In this document: positions 22,973-31,548 of the stretch, in pieces
Layout: each line of letters begins with the position of its first letter
How positions within the stretch are numbered: position 1 is the first letter of the stretch
From: Xenophilus sp. E41
Lineage (GTDB): Bacteria; Pseudomonadota; Gammaproteobacteria; Burkholderiales; Burkholderiaceae_C
Length of the DNA stretch: 41,880 bases
Direction: 5' to 3'
NCBI RefSeq assembly: GCF_003671765.1
Contig: NZ_QPIB01000034.1
Coordinates: forward strand, 1 to 41,880
Notes under the pieces: generated by a model
Told to the model about the DNA's origin: nothing
Seen by the model: only the letters and a program-made list of their open reading frames with translations
The model's database searches: none
Program-made: the position numbers and the translations under genes

Positions 22973-24025
22973 TCACTGCCGGTGCGTGGGGTTCGGCATC
23001 ACCTGCTCGCGAGGGATGACGGTTCCTCCACGCCGGCTGGGCGTGACCGCCCGGGCGGCCGACGAGAGGCCGGTGCCGAGTCGATTGCCGGCCAAGCGGC
23101 GGAAGGAATCCCAGCGGCTGCCTGGTTCGCGACGAGCGCCGTCGATGACACCGCGGCTGAATTCGTAGGTCGACCGCTTTGCGCCGCCCAACGCCCACTG
23201 AGTCATGCCGCTTACCACACCAAATGAACTCAGAGCGATCCCACTGGCCAAGCCGGAGGCGATCGGCATGACTTGCCGCATGATGAGCAGCACCAGGGCG
23301 GCGCAAAGGATCATGTTCAGGGCATCCACGGTCACGATGGCTGCACCACGGGCCGCTGTCTGCGTGGCATACGAGGACACAACCTTGAGCATCAACGTGG
23401 CGACCAAAGTGCTCAGTACGGCAATGAGCGCGTAGTTGGCAAGCTGGGCAATCCAGGCTTCAAAGAATCGCCGGGTGGTCTCGAAAAGAAGGAGACAGAT
23501 GAAGACTGGTCCGATCGCCAGAATGAGAGCTAAGGCGAGCTTCGAGAGCGCCAGAAGAAACAGGGCGTACACGGAGACTCCGCCCATGATGAGGTACACG
23601 ATCGCTCCGGCCAGGTAGAAGCCGAAATCTCCGTTCAAGACGCCGCCTTTGTTCCAGAGATTGGAGGCGACACTGCCGCCCTTGTCCCAGATCGTGTCGA
23701 TCACTGTCACAGGATCGCGCGATCCAGTGATCACTGCTGCAAGTTGGCCTGGAGCCTTGAAGAAGGTGTCGACCAGGATCGCGTTGAACATCCAGAGCCG
23801 GATGCCGATCCCGAGGACGATGGCAATGAACAGGATGCGCTTCACGCCCTCCCAGATCGGCTCTTGAATCCGACCTGTCAGGCTCAGGTAGCCCCACATC
23901 ATCACGTAGATGGTGGCGAGCGTGACTGCGGCAGGCTCGATCGCGCCAGCCACCGCAGCGGACTTGGAGGCGATGTAGTCCGTGAGCTGGGACGTAAGCC
24001 AGGTCCAGAACTGTTGGAAGAACAT
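22973..24025 (-). CDS. virB6: T4SS polytopic membrane protein VirB6
   Basis: A 350-residue protein with an amphipathic N-terminus and about six or seven hydrophobic segments between residues 30 and 275, including AGAIVYLIMGGVSVYALFLLAL followed by the conserved GPVFICLLLFETTRRFFEAW (about 176-195). The C-terminal 80 residues are basic and soluble. This is the TrbL/VirB6 pattern of the inner-membrane channel. It lies 13 bp before virB7 on the same strand. Confidence 0.92.
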   Translation of the reverse strand: MFFQQFWTWLTSQLTDYIASKSAAVAGAIEPAAVTLATIYVMMWGYLSLTGRIQEPIWEGVKRILFIAIVLGIGIRLWMFNAILVDTFFKAPGQLAAVITGSRDPVTVIDTIWDKGGSVASNLWNKGGVLNGDFGFYLAGAIVYLIMGGVSVYALFLLALSKLALALILAIGPVFICLLLFETTRRFFEAWIAQLANYALIAVLSTLVATLMLKVVSSYATQTAARGAAIVTVDALNMILCAALVLLIMRQVMPIASGLASGIALSSFGVVSGMTQWALGGAKRSTYEFSRGVIDGARREPGSRWDSFRRLAGNRLGTGLSSAARAVTPSRRGGTVIPREQVMPNPTHRQ

Positions 24026-24045
24026 GTCGCGGATCCCGACTTGCG

Positions 24046-24267
24046 CTACTTGCCCTCAGCCGGTGGCATCGAGGGTTGAAAGCGATTTTGGAAGCTGCCA
24101 TGGTCCGGGGCCGGCTTCTGCGGTGACGCAGTGTTCGGCAGCTCGTGCGGTGGGGTGATCGGCGGTGCTACGGCGGCGGGCTGCTGCTGCGTCAGCACGT
24201 GGTAGGCACCTCCGCCCGCAGCAGCGGCGATCACGGCGATGACGATGATGAGAACGGACTTGGACAT
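24046..24267 (-). CDS. Small single-pass membrane protein between virB5 and virB6
   Basis: A 73-residue protein from ATG 24267, 4 nt after the virB5 stop. Residues 4-22 (SVLIIVIAVIAAAAGGGAYH) form one membrane segment. A proline- and glutamine-rich tail follows (PPITPPHELPNTASPQ). This slot often holds an entry-exclusion (EexN) lipoprotein in VirB clusters, but no lipobox is present here, so the function is open. Confidence 0.6.
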   Translation of the reverse strand: MSKSVLIIVIAVIAAAAGGGAYHVLTQQQPAAVAPPITPPHELPNTASPQKPAPDHGSFQNRFQPSMPPAEGK

Positions 24268-24271
24268 TGGG

Positions 24272-25006
24272 TCAGGGGCTCGGGACGAACCGGTCGGAGA
24301 AGCCGCCATGGCCTGAGATGACCTGCTCGCGAGCACGTTGCTGCTGGGCAGCGTCTTCTGCCTGTGCGATCTGATACAGGCTCTGCAGCTTGGTTTGCTC
24401 GTTCGTGAGCATGTTCTGCTCGGCCTGAATGCGCGCCTGCAGTTCCTGAATCGCCTTGGGGTCGTTGGTGCGGCCGATGGCGCCGATCAATTGCTGGAGG
24501 GCGGCGAAGCGGCTGCTGGTGTTCTGATATGCGTTGCGCGTCAGCCCGTTGAGCATTGCCGAGGCCTGCCTGCCCTTGTCGACCATCTGGCGCATGTCCG
24601 GGCTCAACGCATCCATCTGTGTGGTCGAGAGGATCTTGTTGGCATCCATGACCGACTGGACCTGACCGGACAGGCCCCCATAGCCCTGCGAAGAGCCGTT
24701 GGTGACGCGCATCAGGTCGTCGTAGCTCTGCGGCAGGTAGTTGCGGTCCATGTTGGACATCGGGAGCAACTGGTCCATTCCTCGTGTGCCCGTCATGGAG
24801 CTGTAGGTCTGCTGCAGCTGCTCTTTCGAGGCCTTGAGCTGGTCGAACTGCTTCTGCATTGCCGAGATCTGCTGCTGCCAGTACATGACCTGCTGGATCA
24901 GGTTGGCGACGGCCGTGACGTCGATCACCGGGATGCCTGCTCTGGCCTGCATTGGGGCGAGGAACGCAGATGCGGCCAGGAAGATGGCAAGAAGTTGCTT
25001 ACGCAT
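24272..25006 (-). CDS. virB5: T4SS minor pilin VirB5
   Basis: A 244-residue protein from ATG 25006, overlapping the virB4 end by 8 nt. The signal peptide KQLLAIFLAASAFLAPMQARA is followed by the VirB5/TrbJ pattern: GIPVIDVTAVANLIQQVMYW, long glutamine-rich helices (QQQISAMQKQFDQLKASKEQ), and a C-terminal coiled coil ending in GHGGFSDRF. VirB5 sits at the pilus tip. Confidence 0.9.
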   Translation of the reverse strand: MRKQLLAIFLAASAFLAPMQARAGIPVIDVTAVANLIQQVMYWQQQISAMQKQFDQLKASKEQLQQTYSSMTGTRGMDQLLPMSNMDRNYLPQSYDDLMRVTNGSSQGYGGLSGQVQSVMDANKILSTTQMDALSPDMRQMVDKGRQASAMLNGLTRNAYQNTSSRFAALQQLIGAIGRTNDPKAIQELQARIQAEQNMLTNEQTKLQSLYQIAQAEDAAQQQRAREQVISGHGGFSDRFVPSP

Positions 25007-27506
25007 GGATCGCCTCTTGGGTTGGTAGGGGACGAAGGGCTCGCCCGGAAAGTGCATGCCGGAACGGCTCGAGCCATTGGTCAGGGTCCGGGCCGTGCTC
25101 AGCCATCAAGTCGCGCATGAGCCGCACGTTGCTGGTGCGGCCAGAGATCACGTGCAGGGCGTCCTCGAAACCCTTGAGATCGAGCTTCGCCACCACGCTC
25201 ACGTGGTTCTGCTTGATCAGGCACTGGCGGGAGCCGGGCTCGAGCTCCTGCTTGATGAGGGCGAACTCGCGGTCCGTGAGGTTGAACCCCTCTGTGTACT
25301 CGCGATAGTCAGCATCCGGGTTGGGGAACAAGATCTTGGTCGGGGTCTGCTCGATGATGGCGCGGGCAATCGACGAATCCAGGACGTGGCTCGTGCTCTG
25401 GGTGAAGGTCGCGAGGTTGGCGTTCTTCTTGCGCCAGGTCTCCAGCCCGTTCTTGGCGAATCGTGCGAAGGCCGGGTCGCTCAGCAGCTTGGCGAATTCG
25501 TCCATCCAGCACACCAGAGGACGGCCATCCACCATCCGGTTCACGAGGTGGAAGAGGTACATGGTCAGCGGCGCCCGCACGACGTCGTTGTCCAGGAAGT
25601 CCGTCACGTCGAAGCCGACGAGGCTGTGACGAGCCAGCAGCGGCGCGATCTCGTCCTGGTCGTTGTCGAACACCCAGGCGTAGTCGCCGCCCTCGCACGC
25701 GCACCACTTGCGCAACCGGGCATACATGCCTTCTGGATCGGTGATGTCCAGGAAGGAAATGAGTCGCGACAGGCGACGGAAGGGCGGATCGAGCTTGAGC
25801 GTGCCGCGCAGCGCCTGGTCGAGGTCTTCCTCCTGCCGCACCGACAGGGTCTCATCGGCAGAGCGCAGAACGAGACGCCGGAGCCAGTGCCGCATGAACT
25901 CGACGTTGTCTGGAACGCCGGCATCGAGTTGGAGCGGGTTGCAGCGAGTCGGCGCGCCGTTCTTCAGCGGCAGATATTGGCCGCCCAGCGCGCGAACGAG
26001 GATGTGCAGGCCCTCGTCCTTGTCGAAGATCACCTGGGTGGCGTCCAGCCGGTTGCAGATCGCGATCAGACAGAAGCCGAGGAAGGTCGTCTTGCCGGTG
26101 CCGACTGGTCCAACCCCTGTGACATGGCCGACGTCCCGCCGGCTGCCGCCGTCGGCGCTGCGCGGATCGCTGGCATGGAGAGAGAAGTAGTAGGGCGAGC
26201 CGGCGCGCGTCATGAACATCGCCAGGGCGTCGCCCCAGTAATTGCCGGTCGCGCGGCCGGTCGGGAAGTTGTGGAACGGGGACATCGCCGCGAAGTTCCG
26301 GCTGGTGATCGGCGATTTGCGCGTGCGGTAGCCAAAGTTGCCGGGCAGCTGGGCCCAGAAGGCTGCCTCCATGGCCAAGTCCTCCCGGGCGACGACCATG
26401 CCGGTGTCGCCGAGGAGGTAGCGCGCCCGCGCCACGTTGTCGTTGAGTTGCTTGAGACGGGGACGGCCTTCGGCCTCACTCACGCCGTCGAAGGTGTCCG
26501 CCAGGACGTGGAGGGTGAAGTGGTGGTCGCCGACGACGAACCGGTTGCTCATGAGGTCGTCCAGGGCGTCCCGAAGCTCTTCGGCCTGGGAGACGGCGAG
26601 GTCGCCAGACGAGGCCATCCGGTTGTGCTGGCGGCTCATCATGTCGGTGGCCGTGCCTTTGGCCAGAAAGGTGAAGCTCTGCGTCAGCACAAAAGGGAAG
26701 GGGGCTGTCAGGAGGGCGCCGAACATGCCCGGCGCCGTCGGCGTCGGGTACTCCTTGATCCCTAGGAAGGCGCCGATCCGGGTCTGCGTGCCCGTGCGGT
26801 ACTCCATGGCCTCGTTGCCGAAGAATGGGCGGCTCGTGGCCAGGACCTCATTGAGCGGCGAGCGCGGCATGGGCATACGCTGCCATTCGCCGTTGATCAG
26901 CAAGCCATGGAACTCGGCCAGCGACGAGAACAGCACATCGACGCCGTCGATTCGGTAGACACCCAGCGGTTCGGGGTCATACCGCTCCAGGGATGCCATC
27001 AGTTCCTGACGCAGCTTGGTGCAGGCGTCGAGGGAGTCGCGTAGCTCCGTTCTGGCACCCTCGGCGTCCGTCCGTTTGAGGATCCGCAGCGCGGCGTTGC
27101 CCAGCTTGGTCGGTTGCGGGCGGTAGACGACCGACAGGTAGAGCTCGTTGACCATCAGCCGCTCGCCGGCCATCTTCTGGCGGTAGCGGCGCTCGACCTC
27201 GTCGGCGAAGCCCGGCACCGTGCGCCCGGCCGGATAGCCCGTCTCCCGGCGCCGCACGATGTGAGTCCAGATCGCGATGTTGGGCGAGCTGATGTTCCGG
27301 TAGGAGACGTTGAGGCGCTCGTGCCAGCTGTTGATGTCGTCGTCATCCGCGCTCTCGAAGCTGGCGCCTGACAGACGCAGCGTCTGGACGTAGTCGCCAG
27401 CCCGGGTGCGCGCCACGTGTTCGTCGACATGCGCGACCAAGGGGATCATGGCGGCCGCGCTCACCTCGCGGCGCAGCGTGGCATCGGAGCGGGACAGGAA
27501 CTGCAT
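24999..27506 (-). CDS. virB4: T4SS ATPase VirB4
   Basis: An 835-residue protein, full length for VirB4/TrbE. Walker A GVGPVGTGKTT lies at about residues 464-474 and Walker B LVCWMDEFAKLL at about 664-675. The N-terminal CagE/TrbE/VirB domain (180-400) includes FLTQSF-like and QHNRMASSGDLAVSQAEEL blocks. It powers pilus biogenesis and DNA transfer at the cytoplasmic face of the inner membrane. VirB3 is not fused to it but encoded 7 bp upstream. Confidence 0.95.
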   Translation of the reverse strand: MQFLSRSDATLRREVSAAAMIPLVAHVDEHVARTRAGDYVQTLRLSGASFESADDDDINSWHERLNVSYRNISSPNIAIWTHIVRRRETGYPAGRTVPGFADEVERRYRQKMAGERLMVNELYLSVVYRPQPTKLGNAALRILKRTDAEGARTELRDSLDACTKLRQELMASLERYDPEPLGVYRIDGVDVLFSSLAEFHGLLINGEWQRMPMPRSPLNEVLATSRPFFGNEAMEYRTGTQTRIGAFLGIKEYPTPTAPGMFGALLTAPFPFVLTQSFTFLAKGTATDMMSRQHNRMASSGDLAVSQAEELRDALDDLMSNRFVVGDHHFTLHVLADTFDGVSEAEGRPRLKQLNDNVARARYLLGDTGMVVAREDLAMEAAFWAQLPGNFGYRTRKSPITSRNFAAMSPFHNFPTGRATGNYWGDALAMFMTRAGSPYYFSLHASDPRSADGGSRRDVGHVTGVGPVGTGKTTFLGFCLIAICNRLDATQVIFDKDEGLHILVRALGGQYLPLKNGAPTRCNPLQLDAGVPDNVEFMRHWLRRLVLRSADETLSVRQEEDLDQALRGTLKLDPPFRRLSRLISFLDITDPEGMYARLRKWCACEGGDYAWVFDNDQDEIAPLLARHSLVGFDVTDFLDNDVVRAPLTMYLFHLVNRMVDGRPLVCWMDEFAKLLSDPAFARFAKNGLETWRKKNANLATFTQSTSHVLDSSIARAIIEQTPTKILFPNPDADYREYTEGFNLTDREFALIKQELEPGSRQCLIKQNHVSVVAKLDLKGFEDALHVISGRTSNVRLMRDLMAEHGPDPDQWLEPFRHALSGRALRPLPTQEAIHA

Positions 27507-27513
27507 GGCCGGC

Positions 27514-27879
27514 TCAGATCACCGAGGGCAGCGCCCTGGCCCGTCGCCGTCCCGTGAAACCGGGCAGGTCGATGGCCAGCGGGCTGTACGAGTTGGCCTT
27601 CCAGAACCGGAGGTTCCCGTTGATCATGGCCGGGAGGCGCGTGCGGCCCCAGAGCTGCAGCAGGTCGAAGAATCGGGGCTCGTAGAGGCAGACCAGGTAG
27701 AGCACACCGTGGATCGGCAGGAAGGCGAGCAGCCACACGAGGTTCTTCGTCACGATGAAGGACTCGGTCGTGAGGATGATGTTGAACATCATGGCGGAGT
27801 AGGTGACGCCCCAGATCATCGAGGGACGCGTCATGCCGACGAAGAGCGTGTCGGCGACGATGCCCTGGTTGCGGCTCAT
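27514..27879 (-). CDS. virB3: T4SS protein VirB3
   Basis: A 121-residue protein. The N-terminus DTLFVGMTRPSMIWGVTYSA is the typical VirB3/TrbD opening. Two hydrophobic segments (about 22-38 and 45-62) are followed by the conserved LYEPRFFDLLQLW block. It acts with VirB4 in pilus assembly. It lies 10 bp downstream of the virB2 stop. Confidence 0.92.
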   Translation of the reverse strand: MSRNQGIVADTLFVGMTRPSMIWGVTYSAMMFNIILTTESFIVTKNLVWLLAFLPIHGVLYLVCLYEPRFFDLLQLWGRTRLPAMINGNLRFWKANSYSPLAIDLPGFTGRRRARALPSVI

Positions 27880-27889
27880 TTCCTCGCCC

Positions 27890-28168
27890 TCAGACGCCGA
27901 AGAGACCGCGGATCCACGAGACGATCTGCGGACCGCCGAAGACCAGCACAGTGCCGATGACGACGGCCACCATCCACCACCAGCTCAGGCGGCCGAACCA
28001 GGCCATGGCGCCGGACACCATGACGGCGACCGCGGCGATGGGGGTCAGGATGGAAGTGAGCTGCTGCTGCGTCGCCTGGGCGCCCGTCGCGAACGGGCTT
28101 CCGGCAAGCGCGAGCTCAGGCGCGAGGGCGAAAAGGGCGGCGAGCGCCAGCAGTGAAACGCGCAGGAT
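27890..28168 (-). CDS. virB2: T4SS major pilin VirB2 (start codon unclear)
   Basis: The mature pilin is unmistakable: a signal peptide (ILRVSLLALAALFALAPELALA) is followed by SPFATGAQATQQQLTSILTP and two membrane segments to the end GPQIVSWIRGLFGV, about 70 residues after cleavage. No ATG, GTG or TTG occurs in frame near the expected start. The frame stays open far upstream to 28627, but that part is a shadow of the 28201 gene. The start given here is an in-frame ATC after CAGAGGCTTGG; CTG at 28165 is the other candidate. Initiation may be noncanonical, or translation may enter from the overlapping upstream gene. Confidence 0.8.
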   Translation of the reverse strand: MLRVSLLALAALFALAPELALAGSPFATGAQATQQQLTSILTPIAAVAVMVSGAMAWFGRLSWWWMVAVVIGTVLVFGGPQIVSWIRGLFGV

Positions 28169-28200
28169 CCAAGCCTCTGCCTGGGATGCGCTGGGAAGCT

Positions 28201-28557
28201 CTAAGGCAGAAGCTCGAGCCGCACGATGGTTTTGCCCACGCCAAGCGTCTTGAGGTGCCGTCTGAGCGTGTCCAGGCTCCGGAAGTCCCGAGGTTGGCGC
28301 GTGGAGGTCATGAGCGTTCGCCGCCCATAGTGCCAGGCCACCACGAGTTGCAACTGGTAGACGGCCTGCGCCACCTCGGCGATCACCACCTCGATGACCG
28401 ACCCCTTGTGCAGTAGCTGGACGAACTCCAGCTGGGTCACTGTGCCACCCGCGGTGGGCCGTGCGCTCGAGGCTTCCGTCGCCTCCGCCTGGGCAGGGGT
28501 GGCGGCGCTCTTCGCTGTTGTCTTGGTTTTGGTCTTGGGCCGTGCCGTCGAGGCCAT
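28201..28557 (-). CDS. Small basic protein upstream of virB2
   Basis: A 118-residue protein. Residues 1-38 are a lysine/alanine/threonine-rich low-complexity tail. Residues 40-118 form a compact domain (LEFVQLLHKGSVIEVVIAEV, then RTLMTSTRQPRDFRSLDTL and KTIVRLELLP). This domain faintly resembles the small plasmid partition-associated (ParC-like) proteins, but I cannot confirm that. It ends 32 bp before the virB2 start proposed here. A role in T4SS or plasmid maintenance is open. Confidence 0.55.
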   Translation of the reverse strand: MASTARPKTKTKTTAKSAATPAQAEATEASSARPTAGGTVTQLEFVQLLHKGSVIEVVIAEVAQAVYQLQLVVAWHYGRRTLMTSTRQPRDFRSLDTLRRHLKTLGVGKTIVRLELLP

Positions 28558-28631
28558 GGCGGGGCGCGTGTGAGTGAGTGCTCCCTGAATTGTGAACCAA
28601 GGTGAACTGTTCTTTCATTACTTGCATGGCA

Positions 28632-29219
28632 CTACTCCAGTCGACGGCCTGAAACGGGTATGGGCGCTGCGCTCGATGCGGGCGCCTGGGAAATAGGTGT
28701 GGGATTGGATGCGGGCGCTGTCGGAGCGCGCTCGCGTCCGTACACGTCCCACCATGGGGCCGAAGGAAGGGAGGGCGCCTTCATGGCGGCCGGCGCGGCC
28801 GCGCGAGCGCTCGCCTTGGGCGCTCTGGCCGGCGATGCTTCGGCGTCGGTCGGACCGGCTCGGTTCGCAGCTGCGCCCAGTTCTCGCTTCAGGGCCGCGA
28901 CATCGTTGAGCGTTCGGCTGTGTTGATCCTCGGCCTCGGCTGCCCCTTTTGCGTCGGACGCGGCCAGGCGTTCGGCTTTGCGGCGAGCCGACGATGCCAG
29001 CAGGTCTTCCGACTTCTTCAACTCCTGGCGCAGGACCTCGACGCGATCGCTATCCCGCACACGCTGCTCCGCAACGGGAACGACGCGTTGCGTGGTTGTG
29101 TTTGCAGGACCCGCAACCGAAGCGAAACTTGTCGAGAGCCCAACCACTGCAGCAAGGACGGCGAACGCACATCGCCACCCTGACGCCCCGGCTCTGATCA
29201 CGCTTGGTTCACATCGCAT
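28632..29219 (-). CDS. Secreted coiled-coil protein, first gene of the T4SS operon
   Basis: A 195-residue protein with a signal peptide (CAFAVLAAVVGLSTSFASVAG, cleavage near residue 37). A coiled coil follows (about 50-115, RVEVLRQELKKSEDLLASSA and later SRTLNDVAALKRELG), then a proline/alanine-rich C-terminus. It occupies the position of VirB1 but has no lytic-transglycosylase features, so it is not a VirB1. It is probably a periplasmic accessory or assembly protein. A 74-bp gap with repeated GTGAAC separates it from the next gene. Confidence 0.6.
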   Translation of the reverse strand: MRCEPSVIRAGASGWRCAFAVLAAVVGLSTSFASVAGPANTTTQRVVPVAEQRVRDSDRVEVLRQELKKSEDLLASSARRKAERLAASDAKGAAEAEDQHSRTLNDVAALKRELGAAANRAGPTDAEASPARAPKASARAAAPAAMKAPSLPSAPWWDVYGRERAPTAPASNPTPISQAPASSAAPIPVSGRRLE

Positions 29220-29492
29220 GCCGCGAAATGTCGGCTAGGACGATCCACTGCGTCAATGAAGCGAAACGTACTCATTGCTATAGACGTTCTATAGCACATA
29301 CTAGACACACATTCCCATCGAAGCTACGCTGAACGTCGGTGTGTGTGATTCGACGCGTGATTCGAAACCTATTGGTTTAGCGGCGTGGAAATCGCACTTC
29401 TGAGCAACCAGCAAAGGCCTTTACGTCTTGTAGCGAAGAAGGTCGATGCAAGCAGTCGTGTGCGCCGGGCTGTCAGTTCATGGAGGTCTCGT
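29220..29492. other. Divergent control region between the T4SS and partition operons
   Basis: A 273-bp noncoding, locally AT-rich region holding the promoters of the minus-strand T4SS operon and the plus-strand parA operon. It contains the perfect palindrome at 29276-29296, a pair of GTGATTCGA direct repeats 12 bp apart (29345-29353 and 29357-29365), and TTTAGCGGC at 29376-29384. The last matches 9 of 13 bases of the IncP KorB operator. Confidence 0.55.
29276..29296. promoter_or_regulatory. Perfect 9-bp palindromic operator candidate
   Basis: TGCTATAGA-CGT-TCTATAGCA is a perfect inverted repeat with a 3-bp spacer. It sits in the middle of the divergent region and overlaps AT-rich -10-like sequences in both directions. 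Such a site would suit a global repressor encoded nearby, such as the KorA/TrfB-like protein at 31529. It is not the IncP KorA box (GTTTAGCTAAAC), so the protein that binds here is inferred. Confidence 0.6.
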
Positions 29493-30293
29493 ATGAGCAA
29501 CGTCGTTGTCTTTGGCAACCAGAAAGGCGGTGTCGGCAAGTCGACGCTGTCGCTCCTCTATGCCATGTGGCTTGCCGATGTGCATCGGCAGTCCGTGTGA
29601 TTCATCGATCTCGACACCCAAGGCAACGCATCAAAGACGTTGCGCGCCTCTGATGTCAGCGTGCAGGCAGCGAGTCTCTTTGCCCCAGGGACCGATGCGA
29701 GCAAGATCGGGCCCGGCGACCACCGCGTGCGGCAGATCGCTCTGATCACTGCGTCCAAGCAGCTGGCGGACGTCGAACTGGCCAGGCCGGACGTGGTGAT
29801 TCCTACGTTTCGGAGCGCGGTGCGCGCACTCGAGGCGCGGTTCGACACGGTCGTCATCGATACGCCCCCAGCGCTGGGCCTTCGCATGAGTGCCGCCCTG
29901 ATTGCTGCGACCCGCGTGGTGTGCCCGATCGAGCTGGAGGAGTACAGCATCGACGGCGTGACCGACATGCTCAAGACGGTCTTTGGGGTCCGTCAACGCT
30001 ACAACCCGCGGCTGGAGCTAGCAGGGATCGTCCTGAACCGTTTCAACGCGCACTCGGCGCGCCAGAAATCCGCCGTGCAGCAGTTGGCGGCCAGCTACCG
30101 TGATTTCGTGATTCCCGCGCGCATCTCAACGCGCTCGGCGATCCCGGAAGCGTTGGCGGAGGGGAAGGCCGTGTGGGAGTTGAGCAAGAGCTCCGCGCGT
30201 AAAGCCAGTCTAGAGGTCAAGGAGGCATTTGCGGCGCTTCAGCAACGCATCCAGCTGCAGCCGGTCGCGATTGCGGAAGGAGTTTCCGTATGA
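29493..30293 (+). pseudogene. parA: ParA partition ATPase interrupted by an in-frame TGA
   Basis: From ATG 29493 (GGAGGTCTCGT upstream) the frame encodes the deviant Walker A FGNQKGGVGKSTLS. A TGA at 29598-29600 then interrupts it directly before FIDLDTQGNASKTL, the ParA Walker A' region. Everything after the stop is in the same frame and intact to 30293, including VVIDTPPALG, so only one codon separates this from a normal 266-residue ParA. Cysteine or tryptophan codons (TGC, TGG) differ from TGA by one base. It may be a real nonsense mutation, a sequencing error or a readthrough site. parB follows with a 4-nt overlap. Confidence 0.85.
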
Positions 30294-31195
30294 ACGATCT
30301 GGACGCACTCGACCTCAGCGGCCTGGCGCAGTTCAGGCCATCAGACTTCCTGGCAGCCGGAGCGGGCGTCTCGGATCCGTCCGCCGCCGTGCATGTCGAC
30401 CTCTCCGTGATCGACTTCGACCCGGCGCAGCCGCGCCGCAGCTTCAAGCGTGAGTCGTTGGACGAGCTGAGCGAGTCGATCCGGCAGCATGGCGTGCTGG
30501 AACCTGTCTCGTTGAGACGCCATCCTGAGCGCGGAGAGCGCTACATCGTGAATCGTGGCGAACGGCGCGTTCGAGCTGCGCGGCAGGCCGCTTTGACCAC
30601 GGTGCCCGCGTTTCTCGACGACCGAATGGATCCATTCGCGCAGGCGGCGGAAAACCTCCACCGCGAGGACATGTCCGCGCTGGACCTTGCGCTGTTCATT
30701 GCTGAGCGCGAGCGTGAGGGCATCAGTCGTTCCGAGATTGCGCGACGCCTTGCTAAGCCGCGGTCGTTCATCACCGAGGCTGCGGCGCTCAACGAGGCTT
30801 CGTCCGAACTTCTCGAAGCGGTCAGGGATGGGCGGGTCAGCGAGGATGTGCGGACGCTCTATCGACTCGTATCCGTGGGCCGCCAGGAGCCGGCTGTTGT
30901 GCGCGAATTGCTGGGACGCGGCGATCCGATCTATCGCGCGAATGTGGAGGCCCTGATCTCGCAAGCAAGAGGTAGGGCCCCTGTGGCGCCCACTGACGCT
31001 GGCGCTACCTCAGTGCCCGTTCGCAGTGGCGGTCGGACGGTTCTCGTAGTCGAGCATGAGGGCAAGCGCGGCTCGCTGCGCATGAAAGCGCAGGACAGCG
31101 ACCTTGCCGAAGTGCGTTTTGGCGACGGCACGCGCAGCGCGGTCCCGCTCGCGGCCCTGAGATTGGTGTGTTGGGCAACGGAGGAAGCGAAATGA
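30290..31195 (+). CDS. parB: ParB/KorB-like partition and DNA-binding protein
   Basis: A 301-residue protein. The ParB/RepB/Spo0J N-terminal domain (about 35-125) has IDFDPAQPRRSF, YIVNRGERRVRAARQA and the arginine-rich AAENLHREDMSALDLALFI (box II). A helix-turn-helix follows (SRSEIARRLAKPRSFITEAAAL, about 143-165). The C-terminal part after a linker (VLVVEHEGKRGSLRMK...) resembles the KorB SH3-like dimerization domain. It binds parS-like sites and may also repress operons, as KorB does. Its start overlaps the parA stop by 4 nt. Confidence 0.9.
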   Translation: MNDLDALDLSGLAQFRPSDFLAAGAGVSDPSAAVHVDLSVIDFDPAQPRRSFKRESLDELSESIRQHGVLEPVSLRRHPERGERYIVNRGERRVRAARQAALTTVPAFLDDRMDPFAQAAENLHREDMSALDLALFIAEREREGISRSEIARRLAKPRSFITEAAALNEASSELLEAVRDGRVSEDVRTLYRLVSVGRQEPAVVRELLGRGDPIYRANVEALISQARGRAPVAPTDAGATSVPVRSGGRTVLVVEHEGKRGSLRMKAQDSDLAEVRFGDGTRSAVPLAALRLVCWATEEAK

Positions 31196-31548
31196 CAGAG
31201 CGTTCAAACTCACTGAGTCCCGATCGACGCGCGAATGTCGCGGTTCGCATGGTTGGCGTGGCGGCCGCAGGGTTGTGGTGGGCCGCGGCTCTGATCGTTC
31301 AGATCCTGCGCTTGATCGTGAGCGCTGTTTTGATACTCGCCGAGCCCGTCGTGCGAGCCGTCTTGGTTCCGGTGGCGCTGCTCGGTTTTCTGGTCACGCT
31401 CGTCTTCGGGTTCCTGATCGGTGACGCGAACTTCCCGCGTTGGGGCATGCTGGCGTTCTCGGTGGGGGCGCTTGTGCTCTACTGGCTCTACCTGGGCCTG
31501 ATGAGCCTGTTCATGTCACTGCCGAGCCATGACCGTCACCATAGATGA
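31192..31548 (+). CDS. Small membrane protein in the parAB operon
   Basis: A 118-residue protein from ATG 31192, overlapping the parB stop by 4 nt. Four hydrophobic stretches span about residues 18-110 (VGVAAAGLWWAAALIVQILRL, EPVVRAVLVPVALLGFLVTLV and the C-terminal pair). The ends are short and charged. No family is recognised. It resembles the small membrane proteins found with partition and kor genes on broad-host-range plasmids. The 3' end overlaps the next gene by 20 nt. Confidence 0.6.
   Translation: MTERSNSLSPDRRANVAVRMVGVAAAGLWWAAALIVQILRLIVSAVLILAEPVVRAVLVPVALLGFLVTLVFGFLIGDANFPRWGMLAFSVGALVLYWLYLGLMSLFMSLPSHDRHHR

Noticed and set aside
28169-28627. 245-residue version of VirB2 starting at 28627
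   Set aside because: The first 150 residues are the wrong-frame reading of the small basic protein gene; a VirB2 pilin is about 100 residues with a short signal peptide.
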